DNA of 64,000 nucleotides from Rhizobium binae (GTDB taxonomy: Bacteria; Pseudomonadota; Alphaproteobacteria; Rhizobiales; Rhizobiaceae), in assembly GCF_017357225.1 (NCBI RefSeq), contig NZ_CP071604.1, forward strand, positions 4,328,001 to 4,392,000, given 5' to 3'. The position numbers were made by a program, and so were the translations under genes. Under the pieces are notes generated by a model. That model was not told the DNA's origin, did not search any database, and saw only the letters and a list, made by a program, of their open reading frames with translations. This document shows, one piece after another, positions 1-9,940 of the stretch (the first letter of the stretch is position 1; each line of letters opens with the position of its first letter).

Positions 1-59
1 CGGTCGAGTGCCTCGGCAAGCTTGTGATGGTCCTCGAACTCCTGAAGAATCCACTGCAT
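1..59 (-). CDS. 5' end of a protein gene running off the window (hypothetical)
   Basis: Only the first 19 codons are inside the window, reading MQWILQEFEDHHKLAEALDR. The ATG overlaps the stop of xthA as TGATG, so the gene is translationally coupled to xthA and lies downstream in the same minus-strand unit. I recall a conserved rhizobial protein with this kind of start (an ATP-grasp-like hypothetical) after xthA, but the fragment is too short to prove a family. Confidence 0.6.
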   Translation of the reverse strand, partial: MQWILQEFEDHHKLAEALD

Positions 60-862
60 CAGAGATCGAAATGCGCCGTCACCGGCACATGGTCGGAAGG
101 CCGGTCCCAGCCGCGCGCTTCCTTCAGGATATCGATGCGCTTGAGATGCGGCCCGAGATCCGATGAGGACCAGATGTGGTCGAGCCGCCGGCCGCGGTCG
201 GCCGCTTCCCAATCCTTGGCGCGATAGCTCCACCAGGTGTAGAGCTTCTCGCTGATCGGCACATGCTGGCGCATGAGATCGAGCCAGGCGCCGCGTCGCA
301 TCACCTCGAGCAGCCCGTCGGTTTCGACGGGCGTATGGCTGACGATCTTCAGCAACTGCTTGTGCGACCAGACGTCGTGTTCCAGCGGCGCGATGTTGAG
401 ATCCCCGACTAGGATGGCCGAAGTATTGGCCTCGCCATTGGCCTTCAAAAGCTTCATCTCCTCGATGAAATCGAGTTTATGGCCGAATTTCGGATTGATC
501 GTCCGGTCCGGCTCGTCGCCGCCGGCCGGGACGTAAAAATTGTGCAGCCGGATGCGGCGGTTGCCGCGTTCGAAGATCGCCGATATGTGGCGGGCGTCGC
601 CGACGCCGCAGTAATCCTGCCGGTGATCTTCGGTCAGCGGAATGCGCGAGGCGATCGCCACGCCGTGATAACCCTTCTGACCGTGGATGATGATGTGATC
701 ATAGCCCATGGCCCGCAAAGGCGCGGCGGGAAAGAGCTCGTTCGGCACCTTGGTTTCCTGCAGGCAGAGAATATCCGGCCGGTGCTTGAGAACGAGCTGC
801 TCGACGATCGGCATACGCAGCCGTACCGAATTGATATTCCAGGTGGTAATCGAAAAGCTCAT
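59..862 (-). CDS. xthA: Exodeoxyribonuclease III
   Basis: Cytoplasmic AP endonuclease and 3'-5' exonuclease of base excision repair. The 267 residues match the usual length of the exonuclease III family. Visible motifs in order are WNINSVRLR near the N-terminus, LQETK (catalytic Glu and metal site) near residue 35, GDLNIAP near 150, RLDHIW near 225 and SDHVPV at the C-terminal end, which carries the catalytic His. It is the first visible gene of a minus-strand pair: its stop overlaps the start of the next gene by one base. About 100 bases separate it from the LolA-like gene upstream, so it may have its own promoter. Confidence 0.95.
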   Translation of the reverse strand: MSFSITTWNINSVRLRMPIVEQLVLKHRPDILCLQETKVPNELFPAAPLRAMGYDHIIIHGQKGYHGVAIASRIPLTEDHRQDYCGVGDARHISAIFERGNRRIRLHNFYVPAGGDEPDRTINPKFGHKLDFIEEMKLLKANGEANTSAILVGDLNIAPLEHDVWSHKQLLKIVSHTPVETDGLLEVMRRGAWLDLMRQHVPISEKLYTWWSYRAKDWEAADRGRRLDHIWSSSDLGPHLKRIDILKEARGWDRPSDHVPVTAHFDL

Positions 863-962
863 GCGGCAAGCCCTTTCACTGTCATGAAGGGGCTTTAGAA
901 CAAAGGCGGACAGGAGGGAACCGGGCCGCGTGCAAAAGCGTCAGGAGATCAACCGAAAAGCC

Positions 963-1631
963 TCAGTCGCGCGATTGCGGCGTGCCGGGAATGCTCTCAT
1001 AGGGAACCCGGAAGACGCGATCATCGAACTGCACGCCGGTCTTGACGTTGAAGATCATCACCGAGGTGTCCTTGCCCTGATTGTCGGTGATCGTCCACTG
1101 ACGCAGGTCATAGGTTTTTGGGTCGAACATCATGGTGATGGTCGAGTTGCCGAACACCGTATTGTTGCCGAGCGCGATCGTCGTCAGGTCCGACTCCTCC
1201 TTGACACCCTTCACCATTCCGGCCGACAGGTCGATATGCTGCGCCAGCAGCAGGCTGAGCGGCGTCTTGGAGAGCGGATAGAGATCCCAGGTCTTGAGCT
1301 TGGTATTGCCGATGGCGACATTCTTGCCGTCGGCAATCACCCGCATCGGCGAAGGGTCGTCATAATTGAAACGCAGCTTGCCGGGGCGCTGGATGAAAAA
1401 TTTGCCGCCGGTCTGCTCGCCGCGCGGGCCGAATTGCACGAACTCGCCCTGCATCGTCGTGACGCCGGAGAAATGGTCGGCAATCGCCTGCGCCGTGCCG
1501 GAGGCGGGCGCCGCCGCCTGCGCAAGGGCGCCGAAGGGAATGGCGCTCGCCATCGCAGCGACGGCGAAAGCGCCGAGAAGATCGCGCCGCGTCATCGTCA
1601 GGCCGGAGAGGGAAGAATCGGAGTTACGCAT
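963..1631 (-). CDS. lolA: LolA-family outer-membrane lipoprotein carrier protein
   Basis: 222 residues with a basic N-terminus containing TRRDLLGAF and a hydrophobic stretch ending ALAQ, consistent with an exported (possibly Tat-type) precursor. The mature part has LolA features such as TTMQGEFVQFGPRG, the basic GGKFFIQRPGKLRFNYDDPSPMRVI region and LDRVFRVP-like C-terminal text. LolA shuttles lipoproteins across the periplasm to LolB. The start at 1631 is backed by GGAGAC five bases upstream; an internal ATG 12 codons later (MTRRDLL) would also give a signal peptide. It lies about 140 bases downstream of ftsK on the same strand, the usual rhizobial order. Confidence 0.85.
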   Translation of the reverse strand: MRNSDSSLSGLTMTRRDLLGAFAVAAMASAIPFGALAQAAAPASGTAQAIADHFSGVTTMQGEFVQFGPRGEQTGGKFFIQRPGKLRFNYDDPSPMRVIADGKNVAIGNTKLKTWDLYPLSKTPLSLLLAQHIDLSAGMVKGVKEESDLTTIALGNNTVFGNSTITMMFDPKTYDLRQWTITDNQGKDTSVMIFNVKTGVQFDDRVFRVPYESIPGTPQSRD

Positions 1632-1771
1632 CTAAAGTCTCCTTTATGCGATCTGCATGCTGCCGAAAGACGGCGTCTTCAAGGCGTTGCGATCGGCCCG
1701 CCAGAGGTAACGGCTTTGCTGCGATCAGGTTTCCGCAAAAGCGGCCCTCTCTGAAATATATGGCTGTTATG

Positions 1772-4459
1772 TCAGCGATCGAGGATGTCGTCTTCGGTCG
1801 GAACCAGGATTTCGCGTTTGCCGGCATGGTTGGCTGGCCCGATGATGCCCTCCTTCTCCATGCGCTCGATCAGCGAGGCGGCTCTGTTATAGCCGATGCC
1901 CAGCCGGCGCTGCACGTAGGAGGTCGACGCCTTGCCGTCACGGAGCACAACGGCGACGGCCTGATCATAGGGATCTTCCGAATCTGAAAGGTTCGACGTG
2001 CCGGCCGGGCCACCGCCACCGCCGCCATAATCGCTATCCTCGTCGTCATCGGCGGTGATCGCATCGAGATATTGCGGCGAGCCCTGCGTCTTCAGGTAGG
2101 AGACAATCTCTTCGACCTCGACATCCGAGACGAATGGCCCGTGTACGCGCTGTATGCGCCCGCCGCCGGCCATGTAGAGCATGTCGCCCATGCCGAGCAA
2201 CTGCTCGGCGCCCTGTTCGCCGAGAATGGTGCGGCTGTCGATCTTCGAGGTGACCTGGAACGAGATGCGGGTCGGGAAATTCGCCTTGATCGTGCCAGTG
2301 ATGACGTCGACCGAGGGGCGTTGCGTCGCCATGATCACATGGATGCCGGCCGCACGCGCCATCTGCGCCAGGCGCTGGACGGCGCCTTCGATATCCTTGC
2401 CGGCGACCATCATCAGGTCGGCCATTTCGTCGATGATGACGACGATATAGGGCATCGGCCTGAGGTCGAATTCCTCGGTCTCATACATCGCTTCGCCGGT
2501 ATGGCGGTCAAAGCCGGTCTGCACCGTGCGCGAGATCACCTCGCCCTTCGACAAGGCCTGTTCGACACGGGTGTTGAAGCCGTCGATATTGCGCACGCCG
2601 ATCTTCGACATCTTCTTGTAGCGTTCTTCCATCTCGCGCACGGTCCATTTCAGCGCGACGACGGCCTTCTTCGGATCGGTGACGACGGGCGAAAGCAGGT
2701 GCGGGATACCGTCATAGACGGAGAGCTCGAGCATCTTCGGATCGATCATGATCAGCCGGCACTGTTCCGGCGTCATGCGGTAGAGCAGCGACAGGATCAT
2801 CGTGTTGATGGCGACCGACTTGCCCGAGCCGGTGGTGCCGGCGACGAGCAGATGCGGCATTTTGGCGAGGTCGGCGATGACGGCCTCGCCACCGATCGTC
2901 TTGCCGAGCGCCATCGCAAGCTTGGCCTTGCTGCCGTCGAAATCCCGGGAGGCGATCAATTCGCGCAGAAAGACGGTCTCGCGCGTCTGGTTCGGCAGTT
3001 CGATGCCGATCGCGTTGCGGCCGGGAACGACGGCGACGCGGGCGGCAATGGCGCTCATCGAGCGGGCGATATCGTCGGCAAGGCCGATGACGCGCGACGA
3101 CTTGATGCCGGGTGCCGGTTCCAGTTCGTAAAGCGTGACGACCGGGCCGGGACGGACATGAATGATCTCACCCTTGACGCCGAAATCCTCGAGCACGCCC
3201 TCAAGCATGCGGGCATTCTGCTCCAGCGCGTCGGCCGACAGCGTCGAATCGCGCACAACATTCCTCGGTTCGGCGAGCAGGTGCATCGAAGGCAGCTGGA
3301 AACCCTCGGGACGAATGAATGAACCCTGGGCTTCGCGCTCGACGCGGGCTCCGGGTTTTGGGCGCGAGATCGCCGGCACGACGCGAGGCTCCGGCTTGCC
3401 GACGGCTTTCGCCGGCGCGCGGATCATCCAGTCGTCGCCATCGTCGTCGGGCAGGATATCGGCCGGGCGCGGCGGCATGTCGGTATCGAAAGGCGGATCG
3501 TCGTCCTCATCCTCGTCGTCGATGGAAAGCGACGGTGCGGCGACGACGCGCCGCGGCGAAGCCGCCCTTGCCCCCATTGATGGCTCCATCGACGGTTCCA
3601 TGCGCTCGCCGCGCACGGCCGGCGCCTTGGCGCGGACCGGTTCGTTCAGCGTACCGAACTCATCATCGTTGAAATCATAGGGCGATTCGAAATCGCCTTG
3701 GCGCCGCTTGCGCGGTCCCATGCCGAAGAGACGGCGCAGCCGCCCCTGGCTCATATACCAGGCATGGGTCATGGCGCCGCTGAAAGCGACCCAGCGCGAC
3801 TCGTCCTCCTCGTCTTCCTCGCCGACGACCCGCGCCTTGCTTGTCGTCTCGACGTAATCATCTTCGATTTCGTCATCCGCTTCGCTGTGACCGACGAGGC
3901 CGGAGGCAAACAGCATCATCCAGGCAGTCGGTACGGCAAAGATGCAGCCGACGACCATGGCGAAGGTGCCGGTGGGATAGGCGCCGACGAAAAGTGCGGG
4001 AAAACGCAGGATCATATCGCCGACGACGCCGCCGATGCCGTTCGGGATCGGCCAGGTGAGCGGCGGCGGGAAACAGCCGATGACGGCGGAAGACAAAACC
4101 GAACCGGCAAGCCAGGCGCCGATGCGGGCGGGAATGCGGTTGAAGCGGCGCCCCGAGATCATCGCCAGCGCCCATGCGACGATCGGCAGCATCGAAACGA
4201 TGCTGGCAAGCCCGAGGAACTGCATGACGATATCGGCGAAGGCAGCGCCGCTGTAGCCGAGGATATTCGTCGGCAGATTGGCGGTGGCGTAAGAATAGCT
4301 CGGATCCGCGACGTTCCAGGTCGCCAGCGCCGCGACGCAGAACGCCAGCAGCACAAAGATCGCAAAGCCAATGAGCGCCTGGATCTGCCGCAGCATGAAT
4401 GCCGAGAAGGAGAACCGATCCGGACGGCCATCCATCGCCGGCGACGTGCTTCTTGCCAT
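1772..4459 (-). CDS. ftsK: DNA translocase FtsK
   Basis: Septum-anchored hexameric DNA pump that clears and aligns chromosome termini at division. 895 residues from the chosen ATG: an N-terminal block of four or so membrane helices, an acidic and proline-rich linker (runs such as DDEDEDDD), then the RecA-like motor with Walker A GTTGSGKS and Walker [12 protein letters not shown], and a C-terminal winged-helix gamma domain ([20 protein letters not shown]) that reads polar DNA sequences. The frame stays open 58 codons further upstream, but [13 protein letters not shown] at 4459 is the plausible start, because the longer version adds low-quality sequence before the first membrane helix. The linker is much shorter than in E. 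coli FtsK. Confidence 0.95.
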   Translation of the reverse strand: MARSTSPAMDGRPDRFSFSAFMLRQIQALIGFAIFVLLAFCVAALATWNVADPSYSYATANLPTNILGYSGAAFADIVMQFLGLASIVSMLPIVAWALAMISGRRFNRIPARIGAWLAGSVLSSAVIGCFPPPLTWPIPNGIGGVVGDMILRFPALFVGAYPTGTFAMVVGCIFAVPTAWMMLFASGLVGHSEADDEIEDDYVETTSKARVVGEEDEEDESRWVAFSGAMTHAWYMSQGRLRRLFGMGPRKRRQGDFESPYDFNDDEFGTLNEPVRAKAPAVRGERMEPSMEPSMGARAASPRRVVAAPSLSIDDEDEDDDPPFDTDMPPRPADILPDDDGDDWMIRAPAKAVGKPEPRVVPAISRPKPGARVEREAQGSFIRPEGFQLPSMHLLAEPRNVVRDSTLSADALEQNARMLEGVLEDFGVKGEIIHVRPGPVVTLYELEPAPGIKSSRVIGLADDIARSMSAIAARVAVVPGRNAIGIELPNQTRETVFLRELIASRDFDGSKAKLAMALGKTIGGEAVIADLAKMPHLLVAGTTGSGKSVAINTMILSLLYRMTPEQCRLIMIDPKMLELSVYDGIPHLLSPVVTDPKKAVVALKWTVREMEERYKKMSKIGVRNIDGFNTRVEQALSKGEVISRTVQTGFDRHTGEAMYETEEFDLRPMPYIVVIIDEMADLMMVAGKDIEGAVQRLAQMARAAGIHVIMATQRPSVDVITGTIKANFPTRISFQVTSKIDSRTILGEQGAEQLLGMGDMLYMAGGGRIQRVHGPFVSDVEVEEIVSYLKTQGSPQYLDAITADDDEDSDYGGGGGGPAGTSNLSDSEDPYDQAVAVVLRDGKASTSYVQRRLGIGYNRAASLIERMEKEGIIGPANHAGKREILVPTEDDILDR

Positions 4460-4593
4460 GTGTCTAACCCGTCCAATGCCTGAGGGCATGCGAATCACCG
4501 AAGCTTCGCCATGCCAAAATGCGTCCGCTCTACCTAACCAGAGCCGGGTTAAAGCGATGTTAACCATGCGTGCCGGGACGGGCATCCAGCCCG

Positions 4594-4630
4594 GAAAAAG
4601 AAAAAAGCCCGAACCTTGGAAGGTCCGGGC
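4594..4630 (-). terminator. Rho-independent terminator of amtB
   Basis: Read on the minus strand: a stem GCCCGGACCTT / AAGGTTCGGGC (4607-4630, one mismatch) followed by a T-rich tract (4594-4606). It lies about 75 bases after the amtB stop and before ftsK, so it insulates glnK-amtB from ftsK. Confidence 0.85.
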
Positions 4631-4705
4631 CAAATGCGGCTTATGGTTAGATAGGCCGCGACGGGCCGTGAAGGACGCCCTGATGCCGGGCGCCCAAACC
4701 TGGCG

Positions 4706-6130
4706 TTACGAGTGGTAGGCGGCTTCGCCGTGAGTCGAGAGGTCGAGCCCTTCGCGCTCGGCTTCGACGCTGACGCGCAGGCCGACGATCACGTCGACGA
4801 TCTTGTAGAGGATCGCCGATCCGATGCCCGACCACAGCAGCGTCGTCAGCACGCCCTTGGCCTGGGCGAGCACCTGGGTTGCCGTGCCGGCATAGGAGGC
4901 TGCGAAATCGGCCGTCGAATAATCGACGATGCCTGCGCCGCCCAGCGCCGGGTTGACGAGGATGCCGGTGCCGAGAGCGCCGATGATGCCGCCGATGCAA
5001 TGCACGCCGAAGACGTCGAGGCTGTCGTCGTAGTTGAACTTGTTCTTCACGACGTCGACGAAGAAATAGCAGACCGGCGAGACGATGAGCCCGAGAACGA
5101 TAGAGCCCATCGGTCCGGCAAAGCCCGCTGCCGGCGTGATGGCGACGAGGCCGGCAACCGCACCGGAAGCGCCACCGAGCATGGAAGCCTTGCCGCGGGC
5201 GAGGCTTTCAACGATGCACCAGGATACGGCAGCAGCGGCCGTCGCGACGAAAGTGTTGATAAAGGCAAGCGAGGCGTAGGAATTAGCTTCGAGGTTGGAG
5301 CCGGCATTGAAGCCGAACCAGCCGACCCACAGCAGCGAGGCGCCGACCATTGTCAGCGTCATCGAATGAGGCGCCATGATTTCCTTCTTATAGCCCGTGC
5401 GCTTGCCGAGCATGATGGCGCCGACCAGGCCGGCAATACCGGCATTGATGTGAACGACCGTACCGCCGGCGAAGTCGATTGCGCCGAAGGAGAAGATCAG
5501 GCCCGCCGGCGAGGTGTAGGAGCTCGGACCGCCCCAGAACCAGACCATGTGCGCCATCGGGAAGTAGATGAAGGTAACCCAGAGCACGACGAAGAGCATG
5601 ACGGCCGAGAACTTGACGCGTTCGGCGAAGGCGCCGACGATCAGGCCGGGCGTGATGCAGGCAAATGTCATCTGGAAGACGATGAAGGTGTATTCCGGAA
5701 TGGCGACACCCTTCGAGAAGGTCTCGGCGAGCGACGAGGTGTTGACGCCGGCAAGGAAGGCCTTGGAGAAGCCGCCGACGAAGCTATTCAGCGAGCCGCC
5801 GTCGGTGAAGGCGAGCGAATAGCCGTAGGTCACCCAGAGCAGCGCCACGACGGCGGTGATCATGAAGACCTGCATCAGCACGGAGAGCATGTTCTTGGCG
5901 CGCACGAGACCGCCGTAGAAAAGCGCAAGGCCCGGGATGGTCATCAGCAGGACGAGCGCCGAGGAGATGAGCATCCAGGCATTGTCACCCTTGTCCATGG
6001 TGAAGGCAGGAGCAGCGGCGGCAGCAGCAGCCGGCGCAGTCTCCTGCGCAAAAGCGACCGCCGGCGCAAGGAGCGCGGCCGTTGCTGCGCAGACCCGCGC
6101 AAAGGTGGAGGAAAACTTCGAAATTGACAT
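4706..6130 (-). CDS. amtB: Ammonium transporter AmtB
   Basis: 474-residue inner-membrane ammonium channel. An N-terminal signal-like segment ending AVAFAQ and an Ala/Pro-rich linker precede about eleven membrane helices. Family motifs include NAWMLISSALVLLMT at the first helix, ALFYGGLVRAKN, FAGGTVVHINAG with the pore histidine, VGWFGFNAGS, and DVFGVHCIGG with the second pore histidine. AAGGAG nine bases before the ATG supports the start. It follows glnK by 27 bases; GlnK docks on AmtB to block ammonium uptake when nitrogen is plentiful. Both genes should be expressed from the sigma-54 promoter upstream of glnK. Confidence 0.97.
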   Translation of the reverse strand: MSISKFSSTFARVCAATAALLAPAVAFAQETAPAAAAAAAPAFTMDKGDNAWMLISSALVLLMTIPGLALFYGGLVRAKNMLSVLMQVFMITAVVALLWVTYGYSLAFTDGGSLNSFVGGFSKAFLAGVNTSSLAETFSKGVAIPEYTFIVFQMTFACITPGLIVGAFAERVKFSAVMLFVVLWVTFIYFPMAHMVWFWGGPSSYTSPAGLIFSFGAIDFAGGTVVHINAGIAGLVGAIMLGKRTGYKKEIMAPHSMTLTMVGASLLWVGWFGFNAGSNLEANSYASLAFINTFVATAAAAVSWCIVESLARGKASMLGGASGAVAGLVAITPAAGFAGPMGSIVLGLIVSPVCYFFVDVVKNKFNYDDSLDVFGVHCIGGIIGALGTGILVNPALGGAGIVDYSTADFAASYAGTATQVLAQAKGVLTTLLWSGIGSAILYKIVDVIVGLRVSVEAEREGLDLSTHGEAAYHS

Positions 6131-6157
6131 TGGAAAAAGCTCCTTGATCTGCCGTTC

Positions 6158-6514
<357 letters not shown>

Positions 6515-6579
6515 TTATCCTCGGCGCGGAGCCGACTCTCCTTGCCGCTGACGTTCCTGAACAGCGACCGGCGATATAC

Positions 6580-6597
6580 ATTCAAAGGACGTGCCAG
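6580..6597 (-). promoter_or_regulatory. Sigma-54 (RpoN) promoter of glnK-amtB
   Basis: On the minus strand, CTGGCACG, four bases, TTGAA. It has the -24 GG and nearly the -12 GC (GA here) with exactly ten bases between the two dinucleotides; the consensus is TGGCACG-N4-TTGC. The transcript would begin near 6568 and leave a leader of about 70 bases before glnK. I could not identify a clean NtrC site upstream. Confidence 0.75.
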
Positions 6598-6718
6598 ATT
6601 CGTGCAGCGATATAAGTTATTGAAAAACAAAGATTAAAATAAAGGATACCAATAAACAGGCAGATGATTGAGCGATAAGCGCACAAATAATGCCCAAATT
6701 CGGAAATATGCCTATTAT

Positions 6719-7603
6719 TTATTCATTTGCCTTTTTACGAATCAAACCCTCCTGGGCGACCGAGGCGATGAGCCGTCCCGACCGAGTAAACAGGCTCCCG
6801 CGTGTCAGCCCCCTGGCGCCGGAAGCCGACGGGCTATCCTGCGTATAGAGCAGCCAGTCGTCGAGCTTGCAGGGCCGATGGAACCACATGGAGTGATCGA
6901 GGCTCGCCACCTGCAGGCTCTGGTCGAAGATGGACGTCCCATGGGCATAAAGCGACGTATCCAGCAGCGTCATGTCGGAGAGATAGGCAAGCACTGCCGC
7001 CTGGTAGCACCGATCGTCGGGAACCGGCCCGGTCGCCCGTACCCAGACATCCTGCCTGGGATCGAGCTTCCTGTCGGAGAAGTAGTGGGTCAGCGAGACA
7101 GGGCGGATCTCGATCGGCCGCTCGCGCTGCCAGTATGCCCGGATCGCCTCCGGCGCATGGGCAAGATACTGTTCCTTGATCTGCTGCTCGCCGAGCAGCG
7201 CCTCCGGCATCTGCACCTCGGGCATGCCGATCTGGTGGTCGAAGCCCGGCTCTTCCAGCTGGAAAGAGGCCGATAACGCGAAGATCGCCCGGCCGTGCTG
7301 GATCGCGGCGACACGCCTGGTATTGAAGCTCGATCCGTCGCGGATGCGCTCCACCTGATAGATGATCGGCACCGAGGGATCGCCGGGCCGCATGAAATAG
7401 GCGTGCAGCGAATGGACGAAACGCTCAGCCTCGATGGTGCGCTGCGCCGCCATCAGCGCTTGGCCGATCACCTGCCCGCCGAAGACCCGTTGCCACCCAG
7501 CCTGAGGGCTGCGGCCGCGAAAGATGTCGACCTCGATCGGCTCCAGGTCGAGCGTCGAAAGCAGCCTCTCCATCGCCGAAGATCCTGATGTCTCGCGCGT
7601 CAT
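6719..7603 (-). CDS. tesB: Acyl-CoA thioesterase II
   Basis: 294 residues of the TesB double-hotdog family, which hydrolyses acyl-CoA to free fatty acid and CoA. Typical segments are GWQRVFGGQVIGQAL near residue 37, VHSLHAYFMRPGD near 65, RIRDGSSFNTRRV, the C-terminal YLSDMTLLDTSL with the catalytic Asp, LDHSMWFHRP and GLTRGSLFTRSGRLIASVAQEG at the end. The frame remains open far upstream, but the ATG at 7603 has GGGAGG eight bases before it and begins just before the family domain. It is divergent from the UbiH-type gene, with 84 bases between starts. Confidence 0.93.
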   Translation of the reverse strand: MTRETSGSSAMERLLSTLDLEPIEVDIFRGRSPQAGWQRVFGGQVIGQALMAAQRTIEAERFVHSLHAYFMRPGDPSVPIIYQVERIRDGSSFNTRRVAAIQHGRAIFALSASFQLEEPGFDHQIGMPEVQMPEALLGEQQIKEQYLAHAPEAIRAYWQRERPIEIRPVSLTHYFSDRKLDPRQDVWVRATGPVPDDRCYQAAVLAYLSDMTLLDTSLYAHGTSIFDQSLQVASLDHSMWFHRPCKLDDWLLYTQDSPSASGARGLTRGSLFTRSGRLIASVAQEGLIRKKANE

Positions 7604-7687
7604 TTTGTATGCCTCCCGGCGGTAGGAAGTGAAGTGGCGATGATCTATATAGATCACATCTGAGGCACAAGGTACGGGAGCGGCGTG

Positions 7688-8902
7688 ATGCTTGATATGC
7701 TGGTTGTGGGCGGGGGCTATGTCGGCCTTTCCGCTGCCGTTGCGGTCAAGCAGGCAGCCCCACATCTGAAAGTCTCGGTGGTCGAGGCCGCACCCGAGCA
7801 TGTATGGAAAAGCGACGCGCGCGCTTCCGCCGTCATCGCCGCCGCCGTGAAGATGCTCGAAATCTTCGGCCTCTGGACCGAGATCGAGCCGGAAGCTCAG
7901 CCGATCACCAAGATGATCGTCACTGATTCGAGAACCTCGGACCCAGTGCGCCCGGTTTTCCTCACCTTCGACGGCGAAGTGGCCGAAGGCCGGCCCTTCG
8001 CTCACATGATCCCCAACGTCGTCATGGTCGCAGCACTGCGTGGCGCCTGCGAACGGCTCGGCATCGACATCCGCCACGGCCTTGGCGCGACGGCGCTCAA
8101 AACTGAGGACAGCCATGCCACCGTCACGCTTTCGGACGGCAGCGTGTTGCAATCGCGGCTGGTGGTGGCCTGCGACGGCGTGCGCTCGAAGCTGCGGAAT
8201 CTCGCCGGCATCAGGACCGTCACCTGGGACTACGGCCAGTCCGGCATTGTCGCGACGGTCGAGCACGAGCGGCCGCATGACGGTTGCGCCGAGGAACATT
8301 TTCTGCCGGCCGGCCCCTTCGCCATCCTGCCGCTCAGAAACAACCGCTCCTCGCTGGTCTGGACCGAGCGCACGCATGATGCCGACCGGCTGGTTGCCGC
8401 CGACGAGCTGGTCTTCGAGGAGGAGCTGGAACGCCGCTTCGGCCACAAGCTCGGGGCGCTCAAGGTGATCGGCGACAAACGCGCCTTTCCGCTCGGCCTG
8501 ACGCTGGCCCGCGCCTTTGTCGCCCCGCGTTTCGCGCTCGCCGGCGACGCCGCCCACGGCATCCATCCGATTTCAGGACAAGGCTTGAACCTCGGCTTCA
8601 AGGATGTGGCGGCGCTGGCCGAAACCATCGTCGAAGCCGATCGTCTCGGCCTCGATATCGGTTCGATCAATATTCTCGAGCGCTACCAGACCTGGCGGCG
8701 CTTCGACACCTTCCGCATGGGCGTGACGACCGATGTGCTGAACCGGCTCTTCTCCAACGATGCAATGCCGATGCGCGTCGCCCGCGACGTCGGCCTCGGC
8801 ATTGTCGACCGGCTGCCGCGCCTCAAATCCTTCTTCATCGGCCAGGCGGCCGGAACGACGGCGAAGGACAACCCGCGCCTGCTGGCCGGCGAAGCGATTT
8901 AA
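7688..8902 (+). CDS. FAD-dependent UbiH/UbiF/COQ6-family hydroxylase
   Basis: 404-residue flavoprotein monooxygenase of the ubiquinone-biosynthesis hydroxylase family. It has an N-terminal dinucleotide fold VVGGGYVGLSAAVAVKQ, an early VVACDGVRSKLR (DG motif near residue 160), and ALAGDAAHGIHPISGQGLNLGFKDVAALAE (GD motif near 290) that binds the flavin ribityl chain. Such enzymes hydroxylate the benzoquinone ring at C5, C6 or C1, and the exact position cannot be read from sequence. ATG at 7688 is preceded by GGGAG at seven bases; a GTG one codon earlier is less likely. Confidence 0.87.
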   Translation: MLDMLVVGGGYVGLSAAVAVKQAAPHLKVSVVEAAPEHVWKSDARASAVIAAAVKMLEIFGLWTEIEPEAQPITKMIVTDSRTSDPVRPVFLTFDGEVAEGRPFAHMIPNVVMVAALRGACERLGIDIRHGLGATALKTEDSHATVTLSDGSVLQSRLVVACDGVRSKLRNLAGIRTVTWDYGQSGIVATVEHERPHDGCAEEHFLPAGPFAILPLRNNRSSLVWTERTHDADRLVAADELVFEEELERRFGHKLGALKVIGDKRAFPLGLTLARAFVAPRFALAGDAAHGIHPISGQGLNLGFKDVAALAETIVEADRLGLDIGSINILERYQTWRRFDTFRMGVTTDVLNRLFSNDAMPMRVARDVGLGIVDRLPRLKSFFIGQAAGTTAKDNPRLLAGEAI

Positions 8903-8904
8903 CT

Positions 8905-8982
8905 TTTGTTTTACGCAGTTCCCGGCAAAAGCCCTTCGCGCTTTGCCTGGGAAGCCGCTTCCCGCTTTTCCTGGAATTGCTT
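8905..8982. repeat. Palindromic intergenic repeat, probably a bidirectional terminator
   Basis: Between two converging genes. The outer arms 8916-8931 (CAGTTCCCGGCAAAAG) and 8965-8979 (CTTTTCCTGGAATTG) are imperfect inverted repeats, and a perfect hairpin GGGAAG-CCG-CTTCCC lies inside at 8949-8963. The pattern, starting TTTTACGCA and ending GGAATTG, resembles a short palindromic element I recall as common between genes in rhizobia. Confidence 0.6.
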
Positions 8983-9170
8983 TATTCGTCGAGGCGCCGC
9001 GCCTCGGACACCAGCATGATCGGGATGCCGTCGCGGATCGGATAGGCAAGGCGCGCCTTCTCCGAAACGAGCTCATTATGTTCGCGATCATAGGAAAGCC
9101 GGCCCTTGGAGAGCGGGCAGACCAGGAGCTCCAGCAGTTTCGGATCGACGCGGCTCAGTTTTTCGTCCAT
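8982..9170 (-). CDS. Trm112-family small protein (YcaR/UPF0434 type)
   Basis: 62 residues, [20 protein letters not shown] followed by [21 protein letters not shown], which is the standard bacterial Trm112-like pattern. Only one cysteine remains, as in many short bacterial members, so zinc binding is doubtful. Its function in bacteria is unclear; eukaryotic Trm112 activates methyltransferases. It starts eight bases after the Lon-N gene ends, so the two are probably cotranscribed. Confidence 0.88.
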   Translation of the reverse strand: MDEKLSRVDPKLLELLVCPLSKGRLSYDREHNELVSEKARLAYPIRDGIPIMLVSEARRLDE

Positions 9171-9178
9171 GGCCGAGT

Positions 9179-9850
9179 TTACTGCAGAACCGTGTCGGAG
9201 TCACCGAAGACCCGCGCCAGCACGATCTCGGTAATGGCGATCAGCGTCTCGGCCCGCGTCTTGAGATCGGGCGCCTCGAGGAGAGCCTGTTTTTCGGCCG
9301 GTCCGAACGGCGACATCATGGCGAGCGAATTGACCAGCGTCAGATTGCTCGCGCGCTCGACGCTCTCCCAGTCGGCTTCCAGCTTGTTGGCATCGAGATA
9401 GGATTTGAAGGCGGTGAGCAGGGCTGTGCGATCGACCGCCTCCTCCTCCTTCTCCGCAGAGAGATCGGCGATGAAAGGCGCGATCCGGAAGGTGCGGAAG
9501 GGATCGCTCGTCACCTTCTCTTCCAGCAGCCGGAAGCGGCAGACGCCGGTCAGCGACACGATATAGCGCCCGTCGCCGGTCTCGGCGAAGGAGGTGATTC
9601 GCCCGAGGCAGCCGACGGTGGCAAGGCTGGGCTCGCCCCCCTTCTCCTCATGTTCGCCGAGCGCCGGCTGTACCATGCCGATCAGCCGGTTTCCGGCAAG
9701 CGCTGCATCCAGCATCGCCAGATAGCGCGGCTCGAAAATGTTGAGGGGAAGCTGTCCGGCCGGCAGGAGGAGGGCCCCGGGCAGCGGGAAGACGGCGATC
9801 GCATCAGGCAGATCGCCCGGCTTCAGGTATCTGGCATTACCGACTTGCAT
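9179..9850 (-). CDS. Lon N-terminal (LON substrate-binding) domain protein
   Basis: 223 residues from [10 protein letters not shown]. It carries the LON-N fold ([30 protein letters not shown], then [29 protein letters not shown]) but has no AAA or protease domain, so it is a stand-alone LON-domain protein. Its function is not established; substrate recognition for proteolysis is a guess from the domain. The chosen ATG has GGGACGG a few bases upstream; another ATG five codons earlier is possible. It is the first gene of a pair with the Trm112-like gene. Confidence 0.85.
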   Translation of the reverse strand: MQVGNARYLKPGDLPDAIAVFPLPGALLLPAGQLPLNIFEPRYLAMLDAALAGNRLIGMVQPALGEHEEKGGEPSLATVGCLGRITSFAETGDGRYIVSLTGVCRFRLLEEKVTSDPFRTFRIAPFIADLSAEKEEEAVDRTALLTAFKSYLDANKLEADWESVERASNLTLVNSLAMMSPFGPAEKQALLEAPDLKTRAETLIAITEIVLARVFGDSDTVLQ

Positions 9851-9940
9851 GAAACCGTCCCGCATTCTTGTAAACGGGCATGCCCGTTCTGACGAGAATG
9901 TGGTGCCCCCGCTTAAAAACGCAAGGGCCGATATCCAATC

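Noticed and set aside
4712..6127. Plus-strand open frame opposite amtB
   Set aside because: Same extent as amtB, low-complexity charged sequence, no start signal. AmtB is beyond doubt.
6600..6720. NtrC binding sites upstream of the glnK promoter
   Set aside because: Only loose half-site likeness (such as GCGCAC) was seen, with no proper GCAC-N-GTGC dyad, so I do not list a site although NtrC control is expected.
7604..8566. Upstream extension of the tesB frame across the UbiH-type gene
   Set aside because: The domain begins at 7603 with a good ribosome site; the extension is antisense to a real gene.
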